35,108 bases of DNA from Prochlorococcus sp. AG-436-D21 (GCA_003212655.1 QCPF01000013.1:1-35108), one strand, 5' to 3'. Positions 1-9,589 are shown, counted from the first letter of the stretch. Notes: generated from the letters alone by a model not told the origin. Made by a program: numbers and translations.

Positions 1-273
1 GAAGGTAGTACATTAATTTTAGAATTAAGACCAGCTGGTCAAAAACTCAAACTTCAACTCAAAGTACAAAAATTAGATAACAATCAAAAAGAAAATCTAA
101 AAAAAGACAACGGTTCTGATATTGGCCCTGTTTTAAATTGGAACCCTCAAACTGGAAGTTTACAACTTAGTCAAAATGCCACTCAAAAGTTGTTAGCTAG
201 TTTAGGAGGGCATGTCACACAAAGACGAGATACAGGTTTGACAGTATTTTTTCCGATTTCAGATTCAAAATAG
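1..273 (+). CDS. Probable sensor histidine kinase, C-terminal end only (partial)
   Basis: Open reading frame entering from the left edge and ending at TAG 271-273; 90 residues are visible. The last residues (LGGHVTQRRDTGLTVFFPI) resemble the end of a histidine-kinase HATPase domain, where a glycine-rich turn leads into a final 'G-L-T-V-F-F-P' strand. The catalytic N, G1 and G2 boxes and the phospho-accepting histidine would lie outside the window, so the assignment rests only on this tail. A Lys/Asn/Asp-rich stretch around residues 24-38 looks like a loop insertion. The gene reads towards psaD, with 111 bases between them. Confidence 0.55.
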   Translation, partial: EGSTLILELRPAGQKLKLQLKVQKLDNNQKENLKKDNGSDIGPVLNWNPQTGSLQLSQNATQKLLASLGGHVTQRRDTGLTVFFPISDSK

Positions 274-384
274 AATTAGAAAAAAGTTTTCTATATATTA
301 AATAATGTAGAAAATTTGCTATGAATTTTGAATTTTGCAAAATATGAATGCTAGTTTCTTATTAGAAATAACACAAAATCTAGG

Positions 385-807
385 ATGACTGAAACTTTAG
401 TTGGTCAATTTCCAAAGCATATAGGAAGTACTGGGGGTTTATTAAACTCAGCAGAAACTGAAGAAAAATATGCAATCTCATGGAAAAGTTCCAAGGAACA
501 AGCATTTGAATTGCCCACCGGTGGAGCGGCCATAATGCATGAAGGTGATAATTTAATGTACTTTGCTAGAAAAGAGCAATGTCTTGCTTTAGGGACACAA
601 TTAAGAGCATTCAAACCAAGAATTGAAGATTTTAAAATCTACCGCATTTTTCCAGGTGGTGATATTGAATTTTTACACCCCAAAGATGGTGTTTTCCCTG
701 AAAAAGTAAATGAAGGCAGAGAGAAAGTAGGTCATAATCCTAGAAGAATAGGTGAGAATCCTAATCCAGCTGGTTTGAAATTTACAACAAAGAATACTTT
801 TGATTAA
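385..807 (+). CDS. psaD: Photosystem I reaction centre subunit II (PsaD)
   Basis: PsaD is the stromal (cytoplasmic-face) subunit of photosystem I that docks ferredoxin and helps hold PsaC. At 140 residues it has the length of cyanobacterial PsaD. Recognisable family segments are the N-terminal GSTGGLL, the core [26 protein letters not shown] (given here only as a landmark, residues about 46-70), the basic [17 protein letters not shown] region and the [17 protein letters not shown] tail. It has no signal peptide or membrane segment, as expected for a peripheral subunit. The gene stands alone, with 111 bases before it and 59 after it. Strong light regulation is known for psaD in cyanobacteria, but I could not identify an HLR1-type site upstream. 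Confidence 0.98.
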   Translation: MTETLVGQFPKHIGSTGGLLNSAETEEKYAISWKSSKEQAFELPTGGAAIMHEGDNLMYFARKEQCLALGTQLRAFKPRIEDFKIYRIFPGGDIEFLHPKDGVFPEKVNEGREKVGHNPRRIGENPNPAGLKFTTKNTFD

Positions 808-866
808 CTTATTTAAAGTTGATATAAAAGAAGAAAATAATTATAATTTGGGCTGACATTATTAAT

Positions 867-2387
867 ATGATCAGCTCACAAAAAGATAGTTTTTTAAAGG
901 CTTACAAAGAAGGTAAAAATTTTATACCTATAGTTGAAACTTGGCCAGCAGATTTAGAGACTCCATTATCGACTTGGTTAAAATTATCTACAAAAGATAC
1001 CCATGGTGTTTTTCTTGAATCTGTTGAAGGTGGGGAGAATTTGGGTAGATGGAGTATTGTTGCTACTCAACCTCTTTGGGAAGCTGTTTGTTATGGAGAA
1101 GAAATAATTAAAACTTGGAATAATGGCAAAACTGAAACACATAAAGGTGATCCTTTTGATATTTTGAGAAGCTGGACAAACGAATACAAGTCAACCATGC
1201 TTGATGAATTACCCTCAATTGGACAGTTATATGGATCTTGGGGTTATGAATTAATAAATCGAATAGAGCCAAGCGTTCCAATAAATGAAAAATTAGAAAA
1301 CAATATCCCTTATGGTTCCTGGATGTTTTTTGATCAGATAGTTGTTTTTGATCAAATAAAAAGATGTATTACTGCAGTGGTTTATGCAGATACAACTTCT
1401 ACAAAAGAGTGCGAAATTGAAGAGTTGTACCTAAACTCAATTTCTAAAATTAAGAAAACTAGAAATTTAATGAGAGTTCCTCTAAAAGAAAATGAGTTTT
1501 TAGATTGGAATGAAAATGAGAATTTGAATTTAGATCTAGAAAGTAATTGGGAGAAAAAAGATTTTGAGGATGCAGTTCTCTCTGCAAAAGAATATATAAG
1601 AAAGGGAGATATTTTCCAAATAGTTATTAGTCAGAGATTCCAAACTAAAGTCAATAATGATCCCTTTAACTTATATAGAAGTCTGAGAATGGTTAATCCA
1701 TCTCCATACATGTCATTTTTTGATTTTGGCTCATGGTATCTGATAGGTTCAAGTCCTGAAGTCATGGTTAAAGCAGAAAAAAATAAAAATAGTCAGATTG
1801 TTGCAAGCTTAAGACCAATAGCTGGTACTAGACCAAGAGGTATTGATAATCAGCAAGACTTGGAATTAGAAAAGGAATTATTAAAAGATCCAAAAGAGAT
1901 AGCTGAGCATGTAATGCTAATTGATCTTGGGAGAAATGATCTTGGAAGAGTTTGTGAAATTGGTACTGTCAAGGTCAAGGAATTAATGGTTATTGAGAAA
2001 TATTCACATGTTATGCATATAGTCAGTCAAGTTGAGGGAATCTTAAAAAACAATGCTGATGTATGGGATTTGCTCAAAGCATCCTTTCCCGCTGGGACAG
2101 TAACTGGCGCTCCAAAAATAAGAGCTATGCAATTGATTAAGCACTTTGAAAAAGATGCTAGAGGACCTTATGCAGGTGTATACGGATCTATTGATATTAA
2201 TGGCGCATTAAATACGGCAATTACAATAAGAACTATGATAGTTAAACCCTCAATAGATGGGAAATATGATGTTTCAGTGCAAGCAGGAGCTGGAATAGTT
2301 GCAGATTCTTTTCCTGAAAATGAATATCAAGAGACGATAAATAAAGCAAAGGGGATACTTAAAGCACTAGCATGTTTGGATAAATAA
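867..2387 (+). CDS. trpE: Anthranilate synthase component I
   Basis: TrpE converts chorismate to anthranilate using ammonia from the glutaminase subunit TrpG, the first committed step of tryptophan synthesis. The protein has 506 residues. The N-terminal regulatory domain carries the LESVEGGENLGRWS segment (residues about 50-63), which aligns with the tryptophan feedback-binding LLES motif. The C-terminal chorismate-binding domain (about 235-495) shows GDIFQIVISQRF, LRPIAGTRPRG, HVMLIDLGRNDLGRV and the GTVTGAPKIRAMQ signature. No trpG lies next to it, so the glutaminase must be encoded elsewhere. The TAA stop is immediately followed by the ATG of gshA, suggesting co-transcription and coupled translation. 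No Trp-rich attenuator peptide is visible in the 59-base upstream gap. Confidence 0.97.
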   Translation: MISSQKDSFLKAYKEGKNFIPIVETWPADLETPLSTWLKLSTKDTHGVFLESVEGGENLGRWSIVATQPLWEAVCYGEEIIKTWNNGKTETHKGDPFDILRSWTNEYKSTMLDELPSIGQLYGSWGYELINRIEPSVPINEKLENNIPYGSWMFFDQIVVFDQIKRCITAVVYADTTSTKECEIEELYLNSISKIKKTRNLMRVPLKENEFLDWNENENLNLDLESNWEKKDFEDAVLSAKEYIRKGDIFQIVISQRFQTKVNNDPFNLYRSLRMVNPSPYMSFFDFGSWYLIGSSPEVMVKAEKNKNSQIVASLRPIAGTRPRGIDNQQDLELEKELLKDPKEIAEHVMLIDLGRNDLGRVCEIGTVKVKELMVIEKYSHVMHIVSQVEGILKNNADVWDLLKASFPAGTVTGAPKIRAMQLIKHFEKDARGPYAGVYGSIDINGALNTAITIRTMIVKPSIDGKYDVSVQAGAGIVADSFPENEYQETINKAKGILKALACLDK

Positions 2388-3497
2388 ATGAGTCAAAATA
2401 ATCTTTATAAGGGTTTTGAGGTGGAACTTTTTACAGGTTCTTTAAATTCTCATATTGGTGTTTCGGATGAAATTGAGAAAATATTTCCTGATTTTGTGAA
2501 AGAGCCAGATAACAGAAACGTTGAATACATAACAACACCTGAAAAAGATTACGGTTCTTTACATGAGAAATTAATAATTCCAAGAAAAAAGTTAAGACGA
2601 TGGCTTAACAAAAAAGATTTAACAATCATTCCTTCATCAACCCTTTGTTTTGAACACGATATCCAATTTCAAAGATCTGATATTAACAATCTTTATCATC
2701 AATTTATACAAGATAATTATGGAACCGCCATAGCAACTTCAAGTGTACATATAAACGTAGGAATAGATGATTTAGATAAGCTTTTTGCGGCTATTAGACT
2801 AATAAGATCTGAGGCTGCTTTATATCTATCCCTAAGTGCTAGTTCACCTTTTTTAAATAATAAAATTACGGAGAATCACTCTCAGAGATGGATGCAGTTT
2901 CCTAAAACTCCAAGTAAGGTGCCTTTTTTTGTAAATCATGATTCTTATATCGCCTGGATAGAGAAAAATATAGCTAATAAAAATATGCAAAATATCAGGC
3001 ATTTTTGGTCTTCAATCCGACCAAATGGTCCCCAAAGACCTTTAATTCTTGATCGTTTGGAATTAAGAATTTGTGATTTTGTTCACGATATTAATCTGCT
3101 TTTAGGGATAACGGCCATGATAGAACTGAGGATTTTAAATCTTTTTGAAAATATAAATAACTTAGATCCATTGAATATTAGTACTTTTTCTATGGATGAG
3201 TTATCAGAAATATGTGATCAAAATGAAATTAATGCCGCTAAAGATAGTCTGAATTCAGAGTTAATTCACTGGGAAGATGGCAAAAGAATTATTTGTAGTG
3301 AATGGATTCAAAACTTATTATCAGATTTATCATCCACAGCAGAAGATTTTGGTATGAAACATCTTTTAGATCCTATCTATAAAGTGCTTGAAGAAGGCAA
3401 TCAATCTATGAAATGGATAAATCAATATGAAAAAGGCCTTTCTATTGAGCAGATAATGAAAATTTCTATCGAAGATATGATTAGGAGTGAGGCCTAG
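2388..3497 (+). CDS. gshA: Glutamate-cysteine ligase, cyanobacterial type
   Basis: This enzyme catalyses the ATP-dependent ligation of L-glutamate and L-cysteine, the first step of glutathione synthesis. The 369-residue protein resembles the compact cyanobacterial/proteobacterial GCS2-like glutamate-cysteine ligases rather than the 500-residue enterobacterial GshA. Landmarks are KGFEVELFTG near the N-terminus (metal/glutamate-binding acidic residues), SVHINVGIDD (about 123-132), the WSSIRPNGPQRP stretch and DRLELRICDFV. The start ATG directly abuts the trpE stop (no intergenic bases), so translation is probably coupled to trpE. No shared pathway logic with trpE is obvious. Assignment is from recalled family motifs, not from a search. 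Confidence 0.85.
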   Translation: MSQNNLYKGFEVELFTGSLNSHIGVSDEIEKIFPDFVKEPDNRNVEYITTPEKDYGSLHEKLIIPRKKLRRWLNKKDLTIIPSSTLCFEHDIQFQRSDINNLYHQFIQDNYGTAIATSSVHINVGIDDLDKLFAAIRLIRSEAALYLSLSASSPFLNNKITENHSQRWMQFPKTPSKVPFFVNHDSYIAWIEKNIANKNMQNIRHFWSSIRPNGPQRPLILDRLELRICDFVHDINLLLGITAMIELRILNLFENINNLDPLNISTFSMDELSEICDQNEINAAKDSLNSELIHWEDGKRIICSEWIQNLLSDLSSTAEDFGMKHLLDPIYKVLEEGNQSMKWINQYEKGLSIEQIMKISIEDMIRSEA

Positions 3498-3558
3498 AAT
3501 GTTTGATTATTTAAATAAACTGTGATCTGAACATTTTCACTTGTGACATAATGATTAT

Positions 3559-6528
3559 ATGGAATCCTTTCGCAATATAAAAAATAATAATGTGGATCTG
3601 ATAAGTAACAATCATCCACTTGATAAAAATCGTCTTCTAATTGAAGATCTCTGGGAATCTGTGCTTAGAGAAGAATGCCCAGTTGATCAAGCAGAAAGAT
3701 TGATACAGCTTAAAGAATTAAGTTATTCAAAACAAATTGATGGTGATAGTTCAAAAACTTTTAAAAATGAAATAGTTGATATTGTAAATTCTATGGATTT
3801 AGCAGAATCCATAGCTGCAGCAAGGGCGTTTTCATTGTATTTTCAACTAGTGAATATTTTGGAACAAAGAGTTGAGGAAGATAGATATATTCAAAGCTTT
3901 ACCAATAAGGATGTTCAAAAATCGCCCGACAATCTTGATCCTTTTGCCCCAGCATTAGCTAGGCAAAATGCTCCAGTAACTTTTAGAGAATTGTTTTATA
4001 GGTTGAGGAAATTAAATGTGCCACCAGGCAAATTAGAAGAGTTATTACAGGAAATGGATATTCGTTTAGTTTTTACTGCACATCCGACTGAGATAGTAAG
4101 ACATACGATTAGACATAAGCAGACTAGAGTAGCAAATTTGTTAAAAAAAATACAGATTGAGCAATTTCTAACAAAAGAAGAAAAAAATTCTTTAAAAACC
4201 CAATTAAAAGAGGAAGTAAGACTTTGGTGGAGAACAGATGAATTGCATCAATTTAAACCTTCAGTTTTAGATGAAGTTGATTATGCTTTGCATTATTTTC
4301 AGCAAGTTTTATTTAATGCGATGCCTCAGTTGAGGGGAAGGATCGCTGAAGCACTTACCGAAAATTATCCAGATGTTCAGTTGCCCTCAGAATCTTTTTG
4401 TAACTTCGGTTCTTGGGTAGGCTCTGATAGGGACGGTAATCCGTCGGTCACTCCTGAGATAACATGGAGAACTGCTTGCTACCAAAGGCAGTTGATGTTG
4501 GAAAGATATATTATTGCGACGTCTAATCTTAGAGATCAATTAAGTGTTTCGATGCAATGGAGTCAAGTCAGTTCCTCCTTATTAGAGTCACTTGAAACTG
4601 ATAGGGTTAAGTTCCCTGAAATTTATGAAGCTAGAGCTACAAGGTATAGATCAGAACCTTACAGATTAAAATTAAGTTATATTTTAGAGAAATTAAGGTT
4701 AACACAAGAAAGAAATAATTTATTAGCTGATAGTGGATGGAAATTTGACTTGGAGGGAGAAACTGATAACAAAAATCTAGATAAAGTTGAAAACTTGTAT
4801 TACAAGTCAGTAAACGAATTTACTTATGATCTAGAACTAATTAAAAATAGCTTAATTAGTACAGATTTAAATTGTGAGTCTGTAAACACCTTACTTACTC
4901 AAGTTCATATTTTTGGATTTTCTTTAGCAAGTTTAGATATTCGTCAAGAGAGTACAAGGCATAGTGAAGCTATTCAAGAGCTTACAAATTATCTTGATTT
5001 ATCTGTTCAATATGACCAAATGTCTGAGGAAGAGAAAATTAAATGGCTTATAGACGAATTAAATACAAAAAGGCCTTTAATTCCATCTGACGTTAACTGG
5101 ACAAAAACTACAGAAGAAACATTTTCAGTTTTTAAAATGGTTAAGAGACTACAGCAAGAATTTGGAAGTCGCATTTGTCATTCTTATGTAATTTCAATGA
5201 GTCATAGTGCATCTGATTTGCTTGAAGTTCTCTTACTGGCAAAAGAAATGGGACTTCTTGATCAAAATTCACAAAAGTCAAAATTATTAGTTGTTCCTCT
5301 TTTTGAAACTGTGGAAGACCTTAAAAGAGCGCCAGAAGTAATGGAAAAGTTGTTTAAATTAGATTTCTATAGATCATTATTGCCAAAGGTAGGAGAATCT
5401 TTTAAACCTCTGCAAGAATTAATGCTTGGATATTCTGATAGCAATAAAGATTCAGGGTTTGTTTCTAGTAATTGGGAAATTCATAGAGCCCAAATAGCTC
5501 TTCAAAATCTTTCGAGTAGAAATAACATATTGCTCAGACTTTTTCATGGAAGAGGTGGTTCTGTAGGCAGAGGAGGAGGACCAGCCTATCAGGCAATATT
5601 GGCTCAACCAAGTGGCACTTTAAAAGGGCGAATTAAAATAACAGAACAAGGTGAAGTTTTAGCTTCTAAATATAGTCTTCCCGAATTGGCTTTGTACAAT
5701 CTTGAGACTGTCACTACAGCAGTAATTCAAAATAGTTTGGTCAATAATAGACTTGACGCTACTCCAGAATGGAATCAATTAATGTCTAGGTTAGCAGAAA
5801 CATCAAGGTCTCATTACAGAAAATTAGTGCATGAGAATCCTGATTTGTTGAATTTCTTTCAAGAAGTAACCCCAATAGAAGAAATAAGTAAATTACAGAT
5901 ATCTAGTAGGCCTGCTAGAAGAAAAAAAGGTGCAAAAGATTTGTCAAGTTTAAGAGCTATTCCATGGGTATTTGGTTGGACACAAAGTAGATTTCTTTTG
6001 CCAAGTTGGTTTGGAGTAGGCACTGCATTGTCATCTGAATTAAATTCAGATCCAAAACAAATTGAATTATTAAGAGTTCTGCATCAAAGGTGGCCATTTT
6101 TTAGGATGCTCATATCTAAGGTAGAAATGACATTATCTAAGGTGGATTTGGAAGTTGCTAGATATTATGTTGATACTCTTGGCAGTAAAGAAAATAAAGA
6201 TTCTTTTGATGATATTTTTGAAGTAATTTCTAAAGAATATAATCTTACAATATCTTTAATACTTGAAATTACTGGTAAAAAAAAGCTCCTAGAATCTGAT
6301 AGAGACTTGAAATCATCAGTAAGCTTGAGAAATAAGACAATTATTCCGTTAGGGTTTTTGCAGGTTTCACTTCTAAGAAGACTAAGAGACCAGACAAGAC
6401 AACCCCCAATAAGCGAATTTATTATCGATAAAGATGAATCTAGAAGAGCTTACAGTAGAAGTGAACTATTGAGGGGAGCACTTTTAACTATTAATGGAAT
6501 AGCAGCTGGCATGAGAAATACAGGGTGA
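3559..6528 (+). CDS. ppc: Phosphoenolpyruvate carboxylase
   Basis: PEP carboxylase adds bicarbonate to phosphoenolpyruvate to form oxaloacetate, the anaplerotic entry into the incomplete TCA cycle and amino-acid synthesis of cyanobacteria. The protein has 989 residues, somewhat longer than the about 880 of E. coli because of an N-terminal extension typical of cyanobacterial forms. Catalytic landmarks are intact: FTAHPTE with His175, [26 protein letters not shown], and the mobile glycine-rich loop [14 protein letters not shown] with His663 and Arg665. The C-terminus ends in the family-typical RNTG. A CATAAT sequence at 3547-3552 could be a -10 element, which would leave almost no 5' leader; this is weak. 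The next gene follows after 3 bases. Confidence 0.98.
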   Translation: MESFRNIKNNNVDLISNNHPLDKNRLLIEDLWESVLREECPVDQAERLIQLKELSYSKQIDGDSSKTFKNEIVDIVNSMDLAESIAAARAFSLYFQLVNILEQRVEEDRYIQSFTNKDVQKSPDNLDPFAPALARQNAPVTFRELFYRLRKLNVPPGKLEELLQEMDIRLVFTAHPTEIVRHTIRHKQTRVANLLKKIQIEQFLTKEEKNSLKTQLKEEVRLWWRTDELHQFKPSVLDEVDYALHYFQQVLFNAMPQLRGRIAEALTENYPDVQLPSESFCNFGSWVGSDRDGNPSVTPEITWRTACYQRQLMLERYIIATSNLRDQLSVSMQWSQVSSSLLESLETDRVKFPEIYEARATRYRSEPYRLKLSYILEKLRLTQERNNLLADSGWKFDLEGETDNKNLDKVENLYYKSVNEFTYDLELIKNSLISTDLNCESVNTLLTQVHIFGFSLASLDIRQESTRHSEAIQELTNYLDLSVQYDQMSEEEKIKWLIDELNTKRPLIPSDVNWTKTTEETFSVFKMVKRLQQEFGSRICHSYVISMSHSASDLLEVLLLAKEMGLLDQNSQKSKLLVVPLFETVEDLKRAPEVMEKLFKLDFYRSLLPKVGESFKPLQELMLGYSDSNKDSGFVSSNWEIHRAQIALQNLSSRNNILLRLFHGRGGSVGRGGGPAYQAILAQPSGTLKGRIKITEQGEVLASKYSLPELALYNLETVTTAVIQNSLVNNRLDATPEWNQLMSRLAETSRSHYRKLVHENPDLLNFFQEVTPIEEISKLQISSRPARRKKGAKDLSSLRAIPWVFGWTQSRFLLPSWFGVGTALSSELNSDPKQIELLRVLHQRWPFFRMLISKVEMTLSKVDLEVARYYVDTLGSKENKDSFDDIFEVISKEYNLTISLILEITGKKKLLESDRDLKSSVSLRNKTIIPLGFLQVSLLRRLRDQTRQPPISEFIIDKDESRRAYSRSELLRGALLTINGIAAGMRNTG

Positions 6529-6531
6529 TAA

Positions 6532-6978
6532 TTGCAATATTTTTCTAAAAAAAAACTTGTTCTTCCAGAAGGGTATTTTGTTAACTCTTCTCAAATCCCA
6601 TTAGCTAAGGAAGTTAACAAACTTTTAGCTAATTGTGGTTGTGAGACATTTCCAATAAAACCTCTTTCTGAGGCTATTCAGAAAAGTAATTTCTTTTTTA
6701 CCATACAGAATGAATTAAAAAATCAATTATTTGGCTTTGTAAGGGTTACGTCCGACAGGGGATTGAATGCTAACTTGTGGAATTTAAGTGCATTGCCAGG
6801 CAATAACCAGAAACTTTATTATTCAGTATTGCTTCAAGTAACTCTTGAGAAAATAAATAGAGAAATGCCTGGATGCAGTATTTCTGTACAGGCTCCAGTA
6901 TCTTCGTTTACAAGTTTAGAGGAAAATGGATTCATACTAGATCCAAATGGAATAAGAGTAATGGGATATAAACTTTAA
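6532..6978 (+). CDS. Small conserved protein, GNAT acetyltransferase-like
   Basis: 148-residue soluble protein with a TTG start three bases after the ppc stop, so it is probably co-transcribed and translationally coupled with ppc. The central FFFTIQNELKNQLFGFVRVTSDRG resembles the beta-hairpin of a GNAT-fold acetyltransferase, and the C-terminal SLEENGFILDPNGIRVMGYKL resembles the 'yek-GF' closing strand of that fold. The usual acetyl-CoA pyrophosphate loop (Q/R-x-x-G-x-G/A) is not clear; the nearest candidate, ALPGNNQKLYYSVLLQVTLEKI, lacks the consensus arginines. I therefore treat it as GNAT-like with unknown substrate. No alternative ATG gives a sensible N-terminus. Confidence 0.5.
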   Translation: MQYFSKKKLVLPEGYFVNSSQIPLAKEVNKLLANCGCETFPIKPLSEAIQKSNFFFTIQNELKNQLFGFVRVTSDRGLNANLWNLSALPGNNQKLYYSVLLQVTLEKINREMPGCSISVQAPVSSFTSLEENGFILDPNGIRVMGYKL

Positions 6979-6989
6979 AAATCATTTTA

Positions 6990-7063
6990 CGAGCATGGAG
7001 GGATTCGAACCCCCGACTCTCAGAACCGGAATCTGATGCTCTATCCAACTGAGCTACATGCCC
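6990..7063 (-). tRNA. tRNA-Arg (anticodon CCG)
   Basis: The minus strand folds into a full cloverleaf. The acceptor stem GGGCATG pairs with CATGCTC (one G-U), the D-arm is GCTC...GAGC, the anticodon stem TCAGA/TCTGA encloses loop TTCCGGT with anticodon CCG, and the T-arm GGGGG-TTCGAAT-CCCTC closes it. It decodes CGG, a rare arginine codon in this AT-rich genome. The 3' CCA is not encoded (the discriminator G is followed by TAA), so it must be added post-transcriptionally. It sits between the convergent acetyltransferase-like gene and the divergent recF. Confidence 0.97.
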
Positions 7064-7140
7064 TTTAATTTTTCAATTTCTTTAAAGAGAATCTAAATAT
7101 TTTAAACTTAGCTAATTTAATTAATGAATGCACAAAAAAA

Positions 7141-8232
7141 ATTTTTTTAAATAAATTAAAAATTAAAAATTTTCGGAACCATAAAAGTTTTGAAATTGAT
7201 CTAAAAGAGCAAAGAGCAATTGTTCTTGGCTGCAATGGTATTGGCAAGTCAAATTTACTTGAATCGGTTGAATTTTTAAGTCAATTAAAATCTAATAGAG
7301 CACTAAGCGATAAAGATTTAATAGAGAACGAGAGTGATATGGCTGTAGTTATAGGACAGATAAATTTTAAAGACGATTTAAAGTTAAATTTATTCCGAAA
7401 AGGGCCTAAAAGAATTTATGTCAATGAATCAATCTTGAAAAAACAGAGTGAAATAAAGAATTATATTCGGAGTGTATGTTTCTGTTCTAATGATATAGAT
7501 ATTGTTAGAAGTGAACCCAGTTATCGAAGAACATGGATTGATAAAGTCGTATCTCAGCTTGAACCAGTATATTTAGACCTGATCAGTAGATTTAATAGGC
7601 TTTTAAAACAAAGAAGTCATTTTTGGCGTTCGGAAAGTTTTTTAAAAACACAATCCACAGATATTGTTGAAAGCTTTGATATTCAAATGTCAATAATAAG
7701 TACAAGAATTTTTAGGCGCAGAAGAAGAGCTTTATTAAAAATAAAACCATATGTTGAATATTGGCATAATCATTTAAGTAAATCTCAAGAGCAAATAGAC
7801 ATAAATTATCTTTCGGGGATACAAAATATAAGTCCAGAAGAAGAAGAAGAAGAAGTTATTAGTAAAAAAATAGCAGAACAACTGTTAAATCAGCGTTCAA
7901 TAGAAGCATTGACTGGTAAATGTAATTTTGGACCTCATCGTGATGATTTTGAGTTTCTAATCAATAATGTTTCAGTTAGAAAATATGGTTCCTCAGGACA
8001 GCAAAGGACTTTTATCTTGGCTTTAAAGATGGCTGAACTCGATTTATTAACTAAAACATTAAATGTGCCTCCAATACTTATATTGGATGATGTCTTAGCG
8101 GAATTAGATTTAACCAGACAAAATTTGTTATTAAATTCTGTTGGTAAAGATAGTCAATGTTTTATAAGTGCGACACATTTAGATAAATTTAATCGGTCTT
8201 TCTTAGGCTCGTCACAAATGATTCACTTATAA
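7141..8232 (+). CDS. recF: DNA replication/repair protein RecF (start codon problem)
   Basis: RecF is an ABC-type ATPase that loads RecA at single-strand gaps together with RecO and RecR. The Walker A motif GCNGIGKSN, the signature SSGQQRTFILALKMAEL and the Walker B motif PILILDDVLAELD are all present. The open frame runs from 7069 but contains no ATG, GTG or TTG before ATG 7339, and starting there would delete Walker A. An ATT at 7141 gives 363 residues, aligns the N-terminus with E. coli RecF (…KLKIKNFRN) and places the Walker A lysine at residue 36 as in E. coli. Alternatively, ATG 7128 would be in frame if one base were absent from the A8/T7 run at 7134-7148. I chose 7141. No Shine-Dalgarno is visible. 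Confidence 0.9.
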   Translation: MFLNKLKIKNFRNHKSFEIDLKEQRAIVLGCNGIGKSNLLESVEFLSQLKSNRALSDKDLIENESDMAVVIGQINFKDDLKLNLFRKGPKRIYVNESILKKQSEIKNYIRSVCFCSNDIDIVRSEPSYRRTWIDKVVSQLEPVYLDLISRFNRLLKQRSHFWRSESFLKTQSTDIVESFDIQMSIISTRIFRRRRRALLKIKPYVEYWHNHLSKSQEQIDINYLSGIQNISPEEEEEEVISKKIAEQLLNQRSIEALTGKCNFGPHRDDFEFLINNVSVRKYGSSGQQRTFILALKMAELDLLTKTLNVPPILILDDVLAELDLTRQNLLLNSVGKDSQCFISATHLDKFNRSFLGSSQMIHL

Positions 8233-8285
8233 TTTAAAAAAAGGCATGATTTTTAGCTATTCTTAATTTCATATAAATTTCTTAA

Positions 8286-8720
8286 ATGGAAATCTACAAA
8301 AAAAGTCAAATTTTGAGTTCGTTAAGTAATGAGCAAAAATTAAGTCATCAAAGTAAGCATCTTTTGTTGGAACTTTATAGATGTGACCGCGAAAAATTAA
8401 ATGACGAATCCTTTTTGCGCTGTGTTTTAAATAGAGCTGCTAAATTGGCAAATGCAACAGTTTTGAATTTGATAAGTAATAAATTTGAGCCTCAGGGGGT
8501 TACGGCAATTGCATTACTTTCAGAATCTCATATTTCAATACATACTTGGCCTGAATCTAATTATTCGGCAGTAGATATTTTTACATGTGGTCAAAATATG
8601 ATGCCTGAGCTAGCTAGTCAATATTTAATTGAATCTTTGATGGCTAGAGAGCATTCTTTGCGTGTCATTGAGCGAAATCCACCTTCAGAAGTCTCTAAAC
8701 AGATCAGAACGGTTGTTTGA
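8286..8720 (+). CDS. speD: S-adenosylmethionine decarboxylase proenzyme (SpeH/prokaryotic class)
   Basis: This pyruvoyl enzyme makes decarboxylated S-adenosylmethionine, the aminopropyl donor for spermidine synthesis. The 144-residue proenzyme has the small bacterial (Thermotoga/Bacillus-type) size. The self-processing site is Glu80-Ser81 in SESHISIHTWPE; Ser81 becomes the pyruvoyl group, His86 assists processing and Cys101 (DIFTCG) is the catalytic acid. The spacing 81/86/101 matches the Ser63/His68/Cys83 spacing of the Thermotoga enzyme. It lies 53 bases after recF on the same strand and ends 6 bases before the stop codon of the convergent larE. The partner spermidine synthase is not in the window. 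Confidence 0.95.
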   Translation: MEIYKKSQILSSLSNEQKLSHQSKHLLLELYRCDREKLNDESFLRCVLNRAAKLANATVLNLISNKFEPQGVTAIALLSESHISIHTWPESNYSAVDIFTCGQNMMPELASQYLIESLMAREHSLRVIERNPPSEVSKQIRTVV

Positions 8721-8726
8721 GAATAT

Positions 8727-9551
8727 TTACCTATTTAATTTTCCGCTTACTAGTCCCTCAAGATCTAAACTTGTGCAATTAAATCCTAAATTAGAAAAAT
8801 ATTGTACTAGCTCACTAAAATTATATTTGTTAAAAAAATGCTTTAATTCATCTTGGGGGATTTCTATTCTTGCGGTTAAGCCTTGGCATCTAACTCTAAC
8901 CTCCGATAATCCACATTCTTTAAGGTATTCTTCTGCTTTTTCAACCATTTTTAGCCTTTCACTAGTTATTTCATGGCCATAAGGAAATCTTGATGATAAG
9001 CAAGGTTGAGCAGGTTTATCCCACCAAGGAAAACCCAATGCTCTTGATATATCCCTAATGTCTTGTTTTGAGACTTTAAATTTTGCAAGAGGAGAGATAA
9101 CTCCTGCTTGTTTTGAGGCTTGTATACCTGGTCTGTAATCTTTTAGATCATCCAGATTGACTCCATCTAAAACAATCTTGTAATTAAGTTTTTTAGAGAG
9201 GTAGGTTGTATGTTTGTGGAGCTCTTTTTTGCATGCAAAGCACCTATCCTTAGGATTTTCACTATAACTTGATTGATCTAATTCTGATGTTTTAATTTCT
9301 AAATGCTTTACTCCAATCCATTTTGCTTGCCTTCTTGCTTCTTCACGAAGAGTATTGGCTAATGCAGGAGAAATACCAGTTATAGCAATTGCATTGCTAC
9401 CTAATTGCTCGAATGCTAATGATGCTACTAGTGTACTATCAACTCCTCCGGAATAAGCAACACAAACACTATCAAGATTCTTAATGTATCTTCTAATTGT
9501 ATAAAGTTTTTCACTTTGTTCATCAGAGAGAATTTCTAGTTGATTGAACAT
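8727..9551 (-). CDS. larE: LarE-like ATP-dependent sulfur transferase (PP-loop)
   Basis: LarE converts the biosynthetic precursor of the nickel-pincer cofactor by donating sulfur after AMP activation. Visible features are the PP-loop SGGVDST (residues 34-40), a CxxC pair Cys104/Cys107 (DRCFACKKEL) and Cys184 in PCLSSRFPYG, which corresponds to the sacrificial cysteine of Lactobacillus LarE. The additional CxxC is the arrangement known from [4Fe-4S] LarE proteins that use a cluster-bound sulfur. I chose ATG 9551 (274 residues); a TTG at 9572 would add seven residues. larA, larB and larC are not nearby, so the true substrate is unclear and a wider role as a PP-loop sulfurtransferase is possible. 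It is divergent from the cobO-like gene. Confidence 0.8.
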   Translation of the reverse strand: MFNQLEILSDEQSEKLYTIRRYIKNLDSVCVAYSGGVDSTLVASLAFEQLGSNAIAITGISPALANTLREEARRQAKWIGVKHLEIKTSELDQSSYSENPKDRCFACKKELHKHTTYLSKKLNYKIVLDGVNLDDLKDYRPGIQASKQAGVISPLAKFKVSKQDIRDISRALGFPWWDKPAQPCLSSRFPYGHEITSERLKMVEKAEEYLKECGLSEVRVRCQGLTARIEIPQDELKHFFNKYNFSELVQYFSNLGFNCTSLDLEGLVSGKLNR

Positions 9552-9575
9552 GCTAATTACTTTAATATTCAAATT

Positions 9576-9589
9576 ACCTATGAATAGGT
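9576..9589. repeat. Palindrome in the larE/cobO divergent gap (possible operator)
   Basis: ACCTAT-GA-ATAGGT: perfect 6-base arms around a 2-base spacer, lying 25 bases upstream of the larE ATG and 71 bases upstream of the cobO-like TTG. The symmetric form and the position between divergent genes fit a dimeric repressor site, but no regulator is identified. Confidence 0.4.

Noticed and set aside
806..820. AACTT-ATTTA-AAGTT hairpin after psaD as a terminator
   Set aside because: Only five A/T-rich pairs and no T-run follows, so it is not a convincing intrinsic terminator.
7065..7247. 60-codon minus-strand frame in the recF 5' region
   Set aside because: Antisense to the recF Walker A coding region; basic and Phe/Lys-rich as expected from AT-rich shadow frames.
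8662..8982. 106-codon plus-strand frame across the speD/larE junction
   Set aside because: Overlaps the end of speD and about 250 bases of larE on the other strand; both have strong family evidence.
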